This document shows positions 12,097 to 23,985 of a stretch of DNA of 64,000 bases, piece after piece. The position numbers were made by a program, and so were the translations under genes. This stretch comes from Epiperipatus broadwayi. Taxonomy: Eukaryota > Onychophora > Udeonychophora > Euonychophora > Peripatidae. The stretch's first letter is position 1. The number at the start of each line of letters is the position of its first letter. The notes under the pieces are model-generated. The model worked only from the letters and a program-made list of their open reading frames with translations, was not told the DNA's origin and did no database searches. Location of the stretch: contig JAQFVV010001038.1 in assembly GCA_028023455.1 (NCBI GenBank), positions 61,316 through 125,315 of the forward strand, written 5' to 3'.

Positions 12097-13178
12097 AGCA
12101 ATAGAGTAATAATAAAATACTATTGCTGCACCAAAATAAAATAAAAAATATATTATATTACATTACTGAGGCTTAATGATAGGAGAAATATAATAAAAAG
12201 AGTTTATAGAGAGATACAAATTTAAAATAAAAGAAGAAAAATACAAATCTTGTTGATCTTAAGATCAGCTTAAAAAAATATATTACAGTTAAAAAATCTT
12301 TTCTTGGAATAGTTAGATTAAGGTTTAGATCATTTAGAGAAAGTTTAGAATCTTGGGTGGCTGCATGATTTATTACCTTAATTATCAAACAGTGGCCCTC
12401 AGTTAATTGAAGCATCCATAGGTTTCCTGAGATAAGTCATAAGCATGCTAGATCTAGTTATCTCTTTTTTTTGCCAGGCAGGTAGCATTTCCACTATTTA
12501 GTTTTCAAGTACAGTAACATAGTTCATAGGTTGATGGGTCCATGGTGGTATCTTTGTGGAAAACGGCATTGGAATGATCGAGAAAGGTGTTTTTTACCTC
12601 TATTCAATGCACATTGGATTGAAAATTTGACTGGCATGGAGTAAGTTGGCCATTGCTCTTTCAAAAAAAACTCTCCTTTTCTGCATTCAAATTCTGCCCT
12701 ATTTATACTTGTATTAACTTTGATGGAACGCTTTTAGTTATTATCACCTGAGGCGATTTGCATACCATTAACCTGTGTAATTTGCAGACCGGATGACACT
12801 TCTGTTCTGGTTAGTCAGAGACACAATGCAAACCAGCTGAAAATTTCTTTATGGATTGTTTTAAAATCTAATCTTAGATTTTAAAACCAACTTTAAAATG
12901 GATAAATTTTCCATTAATGGCTACTATATTGTATTTCTAAAATTATATGATTTCAAATTTTACTCATGGATTTTTGGACTAATTAATTGTATTTGAGAAC
13001 ATTCGACAGGATTGCATCAGCCTTTCGGACCGCCATTACAGAAAAATAATTAATATTTTAAATATATTTTTAAATATAAAATATAATACGTAATAAATTG
13101 TCATAACTATTATTTTGATGATAGAAAATCAAGTCAGATGTCACATGACTTAATTTAATAAAGCTTGTATTTTTAAAT
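12097..13178. other. Non-coding; possible second LTR-like segment and a small palindrome
   Basis: No gene. On the minus strand a TATA-like tataaatagggc lies near 12707-12696 in a GC-richer patch (12420-13040), so a retroelement LTR or promoter fragment is possible, though no ends were found. At 12858-12887 a perfect 14-bp-arm palindrome (gttttaaaatctaa / ttagattttaaaac) has a 2-base centre. Confidence 0.3.
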
Positions 13179-13312
13179 GTTATATATAGAGCTTGCAAAA
13201 TAAGCTGAATATCTTGGCACCTCACTGACCCATCAGAAGCAGAAACTGGTCTGGGGTTTGAGGATATTCTCTAAGCTTGTTAAGAGCTTATTTTGCAAGC
13301 TCTATATATAAC
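13179..13312. mobile_element. Short hairpin element, perfect 28-bp terminal arms
   Basis: Positions 13179-13206 and 13285-13312 are perfect reverse complements of 28 bases each. Between them lies a ~78-base core containing cctcactgacccatcagaag and tctggggtttgaggatatt. The core resembles the middle of the larger foldback family found at 29584, 40500, 42650 and 49145 (tcactgatgaaag ... agtctgaggatatt), although the arms differ. It may be a related subfamily or an element with swapped ends. Confidence 0.7.
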
Positions 13313-13489
13313 TATTATTTTATATATAATCTATCATCACCTATTATATATACATGTCATTTATGCACATATACGATTCTTAATTGTATTACTATTTAAT
13401 TATTTATTCATTTACTTATGTAAGGTATCCATAGATATCTCCATCAAGGTTATTTTTTAGAGAAAAAAAAATAGTGAGATGAATGCATA

Positions 13490-16400
13490 CATTTGCATAG
13501 CAGATGGGGTTTGAATTTGGTTTAGTGATGGGAGGTTGTATAGAGCTGTGAAGTGCAACCTGACTCTGACCATTTCAATATATAGTGTTGAATTTTTTCC
13601 TTGATCACTAATACTTTAATGCCTAGTGGACTCATTGATATTGGTCTGAGATTTGTAAGTGTGGATATGTTTTCTTGTTTTTTCATGAATGAAACCAGAG
13701 AGTTTGGATAGAGTCCTTGTATATTATATATTTGTTTTGTTAAAAAAATTGCTAAGTATTTGGTACTGTTGCAAGACTTTCAACAAATTCTTCAGGTGTA
13801 AGATTTATATTATCTTCTGGTTCTCCCAGGAAGTTATTTTTGGGAGTAAATTTTAATCCCTTTTGCAATTTTGTTTTAAAATGTGATAATAGTGGTTGCA
13901 TCATGTTGTTGCTTGTAATGATTTCATTATTCATATTTATTGCTATGGAACTGAGTTCACTGGTTCTTGACTTAATGCCCATCTAATATATTGTCTTGAC
14001 CTAGTATGGGAAGGATTTAAATATATTTTTTTTTATATAACTATATAATCTCTTGAGTGTTTCAAATGCTGATTGATATGCTTTCATCATTGCCCTTACA
14101 TTTTTGCATCTTTCTGCTATCGTAGAGCTGCATGATTCTTTTATTAATGTCATCTGAAATTCAACAGTGCTGGTTGATTTCTTGTTACACTGTCCATTGT
14201 ATAAAATATAATGTTTACAAATATTATCCAGATTGAACTGGATCCATTTCAAGGTCTCTAATTTTGAATAGTAGTGTATATATTTCTGAAAATAGATGTT
14301 TAGTTGTATTACTAGGTAGAAGTATTCTTAATGGTTTTATTGGTTGTTATTAATGGTTTGTGTATAAAATCATTTTTTAGTCACTAAGATTGCAATATGG
14401 TCTGAAAAGGATGTGTTTATCAGTGATAAGCTCATCATATTGTGCAGTGCTGGCGAGTAAAACACCAGGATAAGTATCTGCCATTATTGAGACAGAGTTC
14501 TGTGGTAGAAACTCTTCACCTGTCATAAGTGGAAAAGCAAGTAAGTGTAATCATTTCATTACAAATTTGTTATATGTCATGTTGAAGCCCCCAGTCAATA
14601 TTATGGGATGGATTGAGGATGCAAATTTGGCAATTAGTTAATGTATGAGTTTTCATGATCTGGTGGAATGTAAACAAATATAATATTAAGTATTAAAGAC
14701 TTGTGATACAATGTTACTATTAGCATATGTGCATATATATATACATAATTTTAAATGATTTAAATTGACAGTTTTTATTAATTATAATTCCCATCCCTGC
14801 GGAAGGTGAAAAGGCTGCTTTGGAGAAAGCAGTGTATCCATGGCTATTAAAAGATATGTTGATAGATCTATTTGTAATCTATTATAAATTTTAGTTTCAC
14901 TTAATCCTATTACTTGTGGCTGGATCTATTTTTTTAATTCATAGTTTAAAACTGTCCTTATTTTCATGTTTGTATTTATTCATTGTGTGAATTTAACCTT
15001 TTAATTTTATTTTCTTAGTCAGTTTATTATAATTGTTTCCTTGATAAATTACTCTGATTTCATTCTATTAGTATCTGTTTATCTAGTTCCCCCTATGCAA
15101 CTACTTTTCAGTTATAGGACTGCTATATTTTTAAACATGATACACTTGCCTTTTCCATAGGGTCATCTCTTTATCCATTGTAACTTCCGTACCAGTGTTT
15201 ATGGGGCCCTTTAGAATTGTTTTAACCTTTTTTTGTTGTAGTCAACAAATGATGATAAATCATCTTTACTTAATTCAGAGTTTTCCAAATCAGGTTTCCT
15301 ACTACATTTTTGGAGTGGTGGGCATCTGGATTTTTGTTTGAGGTATTATTTATTTCCGAATCTTCTTATTGAGGAGTCGATATTAATGTGTTTAGTACAT
15401 CCGCCGAGTTTTATTAATGGTTACTTCTGCAGGATGAGTATGGTCGTTTGTTTCCATTATTTCTATGTGCTTTTGAGATGCTTCTGTTTGTTCATTTTGT
15501 GTTGTATCCACTTGCTCATTTATTGAATTATTGTTTCATCCAGGACTAATAAGTTCATCCCATGTTGTGTATTATCTTTTTTTTTTGTGCTGAGAAACTT
15601 ACATTGATGTATCAGTGTCGCCGTTTTAGTTTTGGGCACTCACTGATTATGTGTCCTCTTTCTTTGCAATTAAGCATTGCGGTTTTGTCTCATAAATTAT
15701 TAAAAGAAGAGTTGTTTCTTGGTCTGTTATAAGCATTAGAATATCATTTTGGGCTTATGTTTTCATTTAAACTTACTTTAAATTGGTAGCTATTACTTAA
15801 TATCGGTACTGGGGTATTTTTTCAATACATGTTTTGAAAACCAGTCACTTCTGCGAAAGGCTGTATTGGTTTTTTAAAGTCAATAATAATTATTATTCTA
15901 TTAACAATATTTTCTCTGTCTGGATTTACTTTGATTAATGCAAATTTATGTAGTGTTTTGATTTTCTTTTCAAATCTCTCTTTTTGTTCTTTATTATAAA
16001 TTTCCACTACAATATATCTGTGATTCATATGGTTGGCCTTTCGAAATATGGAATCCCTTAGGTTATTTTCATTAATTGCTTCATATAGTAGATCTTTGAG
16101 AAATCTATATAATGTGCAGTTTATATTTGTCATCGCTAGTACAATTGATCGGCTAGTAAAAAACCATTTGAAGGAGAAAAATAAATCTCGTGGAATTGTT
16201 GAGTTGAAAACTTTTGATATTTTATTTAGGCTTTCTTCTCCAGTTTTCTTTCATAATATTAATTTGAATTTCTGAAAACTTATCTAATTTCATTATTATT
16301 ATCTTTATGACATCTTGGAACTCTGCACTGTTTTCTTACCCTTATCATTATTTAAATTGTTTACGTTCTCATTCCCTTCCTTCTGATTTTTTTGACTTAT

Positions 16401-16493
16401 TCTTGGTGTTTTGATTGCTTCTGCATATGATCGCAAACTATACTTATCTTCACACACAACAATCATGGCGTTCGCCATGCTTGTTTTATCCAT
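13490..16493 (-). mobile_element. LINE 5' portion: ORF1, endonuclease, start of RT
   Basis: Minus-strand relic in the expected order. ORF1 begins at 16493 (MDKTSMANAMIVV). A second ORF1 piece is open at 16133-15822. A zinc knuckle at about 15690-15620 reads MLNCKERGHIISECPKLKR, with its first cysteine apparently lost. An endonuclease remnant at about 15000-14260 includes IILTGGFNM (14597-14583 core), where the usual catalytic GDFN has become GGFN. The RT start at 13982-13500 has LTPEEFVESLATVPNT and, near 13640, a TNLRPISMSPLG block. Frames are broken throughout. RT similarity appears to resume at 9537. Confidence 0.65.
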
Positions 16494-17965
16494 AGATTAA
16501 CAACCAAAAATCTCCTGCAAAGAATTTTGAATTTAAAATAAAAGGGGATCCTTTTTTAATCACCTCGCTGTTAATAATACTGCTTAGTTTTTAGGTTAAT
16601 CCAATGGCTTGTTTACAGGAAAAAACTGAAGTAAAATTTTATTGTAAATCATGGTTCTCTTATTAATTGGTGCATGCGCAGTTACACAATAGTTATTTAA
16701 ATTCATTATTTGCATAGATTAATGAAACTATAAAATATTAATTATTGCCAATAACAATCAACCAGGTTAGAGGAATGACTTGTTTTAAATAAAACTTAAT
16801 ATTTTCAACTATTTAGATTTGTCTTCTGAAAGATCTGACACTGTTTGCCTACAACTTCTTGCTCTGAAACTTGATTATGCCAGGTTGCACTGAAAATAAT
16901 ATATAATGTGAGTTACTATTCAAAGACTAATATTAGATTTATGAATTATTGTTCTGTAAATCCAATAAACTATTCCATTAACTGACTGTCTTCAATAAGA
17001 ACTCTGTTTTTATAACAACTTCCTTTCTTAATATTGGTAGTAAAAATATCAGATTCATTGATCAATTCACATGATTAGTTTGTTAGTATCATTCAGTTTA
17101 TTTTATTGTTATTTAATTGGTTAACTATATTATGCTGTAAATTAATTTCTAGAAAGTTTTATAGATTGAACAAATCTATTATTGAGGTAAGCTTTAGATG
17201 AATCCACATATTTACTTTTGGATGACATTTACTTTGGAGTACATAGTCTTTGAGATAGGGAGCTGGATAATTAGGTCATCTTGGCTTTATCATCTTCTGC
17301 TCTGATTTAATTATTATCTTGTCTGATTTATCTTGGAATTGATATTTGCTTGATTCATCATCAAATTTGGTGGGTTCTTTATTGTTACATGATTATTCAT
17401 AATTGCACTTCAACTAGTCTTTATGCCTTTGTTGTCCAGTCAGGATTTAGACAACTATTGTTTGTAGTCCCTTTGTATTTCTGAAACCCATTTGATTATC
17501 TCACTTAATGTATAGCATAGCACTCATTCAACTATCAGCATTTTATCAGTTTTGTGCTGTTTCATTATCCTGATAAGATCTATAATTGATTTTATTTTTT
17601 GTTGGTATGTTTTGGTTTGTTTTGCAATATCATGTCTGGGATAGACCACCAAACATAAGATTTATTTAGTTATTTTATTCACCTGGTCCCTAGATAATTA
17701 TGTTTCTCTTAGTACTTGACAGTGGCATCTTGGAGGGATTGTGATTAGTTTCCACATAACATAACTGTTTTTCATTTCTGAGCTCCAACCTATATGCAGC
17801 ATTTGGCTAATTCAAATGGATCCATTTTGTTAACAGTTAGGATCCAGAATCACCAGCAATCTATCAATCAACAGATTTATATTTTATTGGTGCTTTGTTT
17901 TTGTTTTTTTATAATAAAAATTTTGAATATTTTTTGAATAAGTAAAATTTATTTTTTTTATTTAG
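16494..17965. other. Intron or upstream sequence of the kelch gene; no exon found
   Basis: AT-rich and without domains. It ends in a polypyrimidine tract and AG (17964-17965) that serves the exon at 17966. The preceding exon was not found here or further left, so this intron is probably long or begins outside the window. Confidence 0.4.
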
Positions 17966-18186
17966 GTTTAATTTATGTAATTGGTGGCCAGAATCAGTTA
18001 AATACAGAATTATATTCAGCAGAATGCTATAATCCAGTAATTGATGAATGGATTAAACTTCCCAGTATGAAAGTTCCTAGGGCTGATTTAGCAGTAACAC
18101 ATTTACATGATTGCATCTATGCTGTTGGAGGTTGGAATGATCTCAATGGAATTCTTGCAAGTGTGGAAAAATATTCTATAAATGAG
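17966..18186 (+). CDS. IPP: IPP-like BTB-kelch protein, penultimate exon found
   Basis: An internal exon of 221 bp bounded by AG (17964-17965) and GT (18187-18188, gtatgt). It begins with two bases of a split codon and ends in phase 0. It encodes about 73 residues with parts of two kelch repeats: LIYVIGGQNQ, then ECYNPVIDEW, PRADLAVTHLHDCIYAVGG and SVEKYSINE. The double-glycine and the tyrosine/tryptophan spacing are diagnostic of kelch blades. In order and wording it fits the last third of IPP (actin-binding, intracisternal A particle-promoted polypeptide), a BTB-BACK-kelch protein thought to bind actin or serve as a Cullin-3 adaptor. The BTB, BACK and first kelch repeats are not in the window. 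Identity is inferred from family knowledge. Confidence 0.8.
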
Positions 18187-18449
18187 GTATGTTATATTTT
18201 TAGTCTTAAAATAAATTGAGATAATTAGGTAATAGGGTTTTATAAACAATTACTGACTATTGATCATTATTGTTGATAGTTTGTCTTCCTCTTAACACAG
18301 TTTAATTTAGTATTTCATTATTTAGAGTTATACAATTTATTAAGTCCTTTACAAAAATGGTTTCTCCCTTAATATGCTATTTGCTGTAAATCTTGCAATA
18401 AACTCATTTACTTTTTATTATCCAGTTCTAATTCATTTTTCACCCTTCT

Positions 18450-20830
18450 AGAATATTTTAATAAAAAGTATTCCATTAGTTCTATTATCTTATTCTCATA
18501 TCCCCCAATTTTTTTTATAAAGATCTGAACAAAAAATCAAAATATCTACTTTTTTTTACTTCCTTTACCATTAAATTTTACTCTGTTTTCATACAATTAA
18601 TTTTGATTGTTATCAACATCCTACCCTCTAAAAATAAGTGTTCAGTATTCTCCCTATTATCTTCACCTTTACTGTCCAAATTCTTATTTTATTTTTTCTT
18701 TCCTGATATCTAAAGCTCCTGACCTTGTATCAATTAGCAATAACTTTTCTTTAATATTATCATGTATCATTTTATATTTTTTACATATTTCCAAACTACT
18801 TTTTTTATACTCTTTTTTTTTTTGTAAATCTACTTCTTTTTCTTTAACCAATTTATCTTTTCTCTTTTTCCACCCTTCAAAATTATGTTTTGTAGTATTT
18901 TATCTAAATATTTATCCTATTTTTTTTAATATAAATTCATGAAAATAAGTCATCTTTTTATTAACTTTATATATTACAAAACTTTTCTCATTCAACTTGT
19001 TTGTTGTTCTTTAAAAATAATCCAATTAAAAACAGTTTCTATTGATCTATTTTCATTCACAAATTGCAAGCTTCCCAAACATTTTAAATGTACTTTAATT
19101 TTCTTCATTAAAAAAGAAGTCCACTTATTTTACCTTGAATTTGCTATTCACAATTCATTACTAACTATATATGTACTTATTTCTTTCTGTATTTTATCTA
19201 AAAATTTCTTTTTCTTCTCAATTCTAATTTTCTTTTCTATTTAATTAAATATCTAAAAACTTATTTCCCCCTATTTCTTTAAGATAAATATTATCCATTA
19301 TTCATACTTCAGTTATCTGAAATTTTTCTTTAATAAGTTTAATTTTCATACTTCTTTCAGTCTCTTCACACTTTTCTAATATATTTTTTATATTATATAC
19401 AAAAACTATCATATCCACAAAAAAAAAAAAAAAAAGAGCTTTCATATTATGTATATTTTCCTGGTTTCAACTATAGATATTTCTAATCTTTTTTTTTCAT
19501 TTTCATATTCTCTTAGAGAAAATAACTAATAAAGGTGATATTTAGACAACCTTGTTTCAAAGGACATTTTTGTTTCAAACCCATTTTACATTTAACTTCC
19601 ATTGATTCTATATACCTAATTAGTATTTATAAAAAAATTATTTTTGCAAAGACTCTGTCACTCTTAACAATCCTAAGTCTATTTCCATATTTTTAAAACT
19701 TCACAATATATTTCTATCAATCTTATTACAAGATTTTACTATATCTAAAAATTCAATAAATAATAGTTTATTTTCTTTATAAAACATTTCAATCAGTCGA
19801 GATATAATGAATAAATTATTCTCTGTCATTTTCCCTGAAATTCATTCGTAATCTATCCCAAAATCTTACTCTCTTGATCCAAATTCTAATACTGTTTATT
19901 AAGATATATAAGTGTTTTATAAAGTTGGAAAGTTATTTGTACTGGTCTATAACTAGTTTTCCTTTATGTAATAATATAATTTGTACTCTTTCCAATTATC
20001 TAGAATTTTATTGTCAACTCTATTAAAACTTTCTTTTAAACCATGCCATACATATTTTCTCATTCCTACTATTAGTTTAGCTGTCATTTCTTCTACTTCT
20101 CTTGTTTTTTTGTTTCACAATTTGTAGCATCCATCGCTCTATCCATCTTCTCATAACTTAAGTTTTCTAATGAAAATATTCAATTACCAATTCTCCTAAG
20201 TTTTATTACAAATTCATTAAGTAGTTTTTCAAATTCTCTCATATTCTTTCTTCATGTTTCCAAAATTTTTCACAAACCTCCTTCTCTACATTATTACTTT
20301 TATTTATATTTACCCCATTTCTGTCTTAATTTTGTTCTATTTCTTTATTTTCTCTTCACTCATTTATTTCTTAATAGCATTATTAGAATTTCTGTACATC
20401 TTTTTCTTCTTTTTTTTTTTTGCACTTTCTAAAGTTTTTTCTCTTCCATCTTATCTTGTTAATTCTATTGGTTCTCAATAAACAGCAATTTTCAATCTTC
20501 TTCACTACATCACCATTTTTTATAACGCATTCCAATATTGAACCTATTTAATATAACTTCTTTACTCAATTCTCATTCATTTCTTTCTATAATTTTCATT
20601 ACTTAACTGTATAGATATTTTTAATTTTATCAACATAAAATTATGATCATTATTATATCTTTTTTTTCCCTTATTAATTTTTTACCTTTAATTTTTTTAA
20701 CTTTTATGTATTTTTTAATCTATCAATAGATAATCTTATTTCAGATTTTGCCTCAACTATGTAAATTCATCATTATATTCTTTACTCACATTCCCATTTT
20801 TTCACATATATTTTTTAAAAATCCTGATCT
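18450..20830 (-). mobile_element. Highly decayed LINE relic inside the intron
   Basis: On the + strand this is strikingly pyrimidine-rich. On the minus strand, broken frames resemble a reverse transcriptase: a region near 20070-19980 with FNRVDNKILDNWKEYK, and near 19770-19670 LLFIEFLDIVKSCNKIDRNI, like the palm block with its catalytic aspartate. Stops and shifts occur everywhere. The long frames on the + strand (18607-19244, 20254-20481) are shadows of this antisense relic. Confidence 0.5.
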
Positions 20831-22164
20831 AGATTCAACCTGCTGTATGAGCAGATTAATTCTCAACAATTGGCAAAATTCTTGTTAATATGATTCTTTC
20901 AAATAACTTGATTTATAGAGAGTTCATAATAATGATATTGGGCAATAATTTTCTGAATTATTGTTGGGTTTATTTAGTTTTTAAGACCCTATTTGATTTT
21001 ATGCATTTTGGAATAATATCTACACTAATAAATATTGCCGAATAGTTTTATCAACTATGCTTTGGCTTTAAGTCTTAATTTATACCATCTCCCCTCTACC
21101 AAAATGTTTCAATATATATTAGTGACTGTGTGCCTATGCATCATTATCTTAAAAAAAAACATGATAAATAAAAAGTGTATTAAAAAAGTATTTAGTGTAG
21201 TTTTAATGTGTATGAATAAAATGATTAATGAGGTAAATTTAAATACACAATATCAATCTATATATTCAAGTCTAGTTTTATTTTGAAAATATTAAAACTA
21301 GAAGTAAGCAAATAAGGGATCAAAATCACTTCTTTTTAAAATTAAAAGCATGTTTGTGATTTTTTTTTTTTAATTTAATTGAACGAGTGATTTTGAAAAA
21401 AAAAAACAGATAGTAATTATATTTTTGCTGTATTTCTGTTAATAGATTTTTATAAAGGCAATATTAAATGGAAAACTGAAAAATTGTATTTTTTTGAACA
21501 GATGTTAGGGTTATCTATACGGCTAGATAATGTGGTATGAAGACAAAATTAGCTTCTAAAAAATTAAAGTTGTCTAAAACAGTATATTATGCTACTTTGT
21601 TTATTTAATTATGTATTATTTGCATTGTTTAAGTTATAATTACAATAGAATTTAGAAAGTTTATATTTGAGCAGGCAGAACAATAAATTGTAGTATTTGA
21701 ATTGTTCAGATTAATGATCGATTTATTTTAGAAGAGATTTAGATTTTTATAAGATATAACTATATAATATTTTATTGATTAATAGTGTGTTGTAGTTGCT
21801 TTGTAATTATGCTTACATATTGATCTGCTTTTTTTTTTAATAATTGTCATAAATTAATATTTTCTTTTTCAATGCATATTTGAATAGATACAACCTATAG
21901 CTATACGACCAAATAGAATATCAATATTTGAATGTATTATTAATAAGAATATATCATAAATTATATAGACATTAACTTTATTGTGAAAGGTGTACACATT
22001 TCTTGCATGATGGTATTGTTTATTGAAATATATGGATTGTGTAAGTATAATAAATGAAAGTATTTAATATATATATATATAATTATCTCCATTATTTTTA
22101 AGTTTTTGTATTGGCACTATAAATGAAAGTGTAAAACTATATCAAACTTTAAATTGACTGGATA

Positions 22165-22630
22165 CTTATAATTGATATATATATATATATCAATAGATAT
22201 TTCTGCTACAAGTTAAAATGTATACCCCTTATATATATCATATTTACTATGTGTATATAATAAATGTATAAATAGTTAACGAACTTCACTTAATACATAT
22301 CATTTTACTTTAAATCAATATCACACATATAGTATATGTAAATCATTAGATATTTCTGTAGTAAGTTAATATATGAATATCTATTTTATACTCTTAATGT
22401 ATATATTATATTTAGTATGTGTATACAATTATATATGTATAATAAATCAGTAACTAAGTTATAGATTTATTTTTATTTTAAAAGTTGTTTTTTTAAAAAA
22501 ATGCTAAAAAAAAAATTAGCTATCTTTTTTAACTTTTTGCAATTGTTTTAACAATTTTAAATAGAAAACTTAGTTACTGATTTTTTATATATATATAATT
22601 ATGTACATACTAAATATAATATATACATTA
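22165..22630. repeat. AT-rich diverged repeat with 60-bp inverted arms
   Basis: Two diverged direct copies of about 150-170 bp are visible (gatatttctgctacaagtta near 22195; agatatttctgtagtaagtt near 22346). The second continues into an inverted repeat: 22401-22460 pairs with 22567-22630, including atcagtaactaagtt / aacttagttactgat. A TA microsatellite lies at 22180-22190. This is probably an old foldback element that has been partly duplicated. Confidence 0.6.
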
Positions 22631-22952
22631 GGAGTTTTAAATGGTTTAAACAATGTTATTAAATTGATGAGATATGATGCACTGTGGCTTCATCTTTTTC
22701 AGAGTCAGGAATCTCTCAGCCACTATTCCCAGAGAAACTTGTTAGCCATCTTACCTTCCTCACCCTATTTTCCCCATTCTACTTCATCCCATTTCCACAA
22801 CATAATCTTTGTCAATTCAATCTTCCAACATTGAAATTCTTTGTAATGCAGCAAAACATGTTCCATTGAATTATCCTGAACCTTAAAAAATCAAGACTTT
22901 TTTATTGATTTCTTCGAAATATACCCTATATTTTACAATGGTACTTATAACC

Positions 22953-23985
22953 TAATCGGGCTTGGCCACTTGATGGTGTTCTGGCTCGCCAAAACACCTA
23001 ACAAATGCTGTTTACAAGGCCTTCATTATGGCTATAGAAAACATTTAATGTTTGTCGTAGCCATTAGAAGGCCGTTGATGATGACGTAACGCAGAAATAA
23101 TATTTCTGCTTCGTGACAGTTATTGTGAATCCACACACCTGTGTATATATTTTTATTAGTCAAATTTTTACAATATACGTTACACAATCTTTGTATTTGT
23201 AATGAATTTAAGAAACCTGACTTTATAGTAATTTTCCAAATGGCCACACCCTTATTTAGAGAAGGTGTAATATGTAAAAGCTTTCCGAGAGTACGTCAAA
23301 GGAATTTGGCCGAGTTCGCGTGCGAAATCTCGTTTTCACATGAAATACCACATAGTTCATAAAATGTCTGGCGATCGTAATTTTTTCCGCAGTTGCCAAA
23401 AACAGAAGCCGAGTATTTCTGCTGTCCAATAAAAATATACACGATTTTTTGTAAATTTCATAGAAAGCACATATTATAAACATGTTTGATAAGTAAAGAA
23501 GACATTTATATGTGTTTGTTGTTGTTTAAAAAAGTTTGAGTTTCTTTCTTTTGTCTGACTACGGATATGATATTGATATTTTTTATTTTAGCATTACAAA
23601 CAATAGAACACTAACCCTAAAACTAACCTTAAACCTAACCCTAACCCTACACGGTTGTTTTGTTATGTAGAAAGCAATAATTAAGGGAAAGACATCGCTA
23701 AATAGACATCGCAAAAAAAGTTCTAAAAACAGCGATTTAAAAATAAAAAGAAGCTTGTCGTTTACTAAATCCAAAATTAAAATTAAACAACTTTTTAAAT
23801 AAAAAAAAGTTATATAAATTAAAGTTAAACAACTTTTTAAATAAAAAAAAGTTATAGCAATCAATAAATTAATAACCAAAAAAAAAAAAAAAACAACGAT
23901 TCGATTTAAAAATAACGCGGCCCCGAACATTGAATTGTATTGTTTTTGACTGCCAACACCACCATCAAGTGGCCAAGCCCAATTA
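22953..23985. mobile_element. Terminal-inverted-repeat element carrying telomere-like repeats
   Basis: Positions 22958-22978 (gggcttggccacttgatggtg) and 23960-23980 are perfect 21-bp inverted repeats. The match extends outward by taat with one mismatch, giving an element of about 1.03 kb. The outermost TA could be a Tc1/mariner-type TA target duplication, but a TAAT reading is equally possible. No transposase frame is recognisable: the open frames at 23032-23483 and 23583-23930 lack domains. The interior has G+C above the surrounding intron and a telomere-like block at 23609-23650. Confidence 0.75.
23609..23650. repeat. Short interstitial telomere-like tract (CCCTAA-type)
   Basis: A short degenerate series of ctaaccctaa, cttaaacctaac and cctaaccctac units, matching the CCCTAA complement of the TTAGGG telomere repeat with variants. 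It sits within the terminal-inverted-repeat element rather than at a chromosome end. It mildly favours a TTAGGG-telomere animal over an arthropod (TTAGG). Confidence 0.6.

Noticed and set aside
18607-19244. Two adjacent + strand open frames of about 100 residues
   Set aside because: Low-complexity, pyrimidine-driven shadows of an antisense LINE relic, with no domain.
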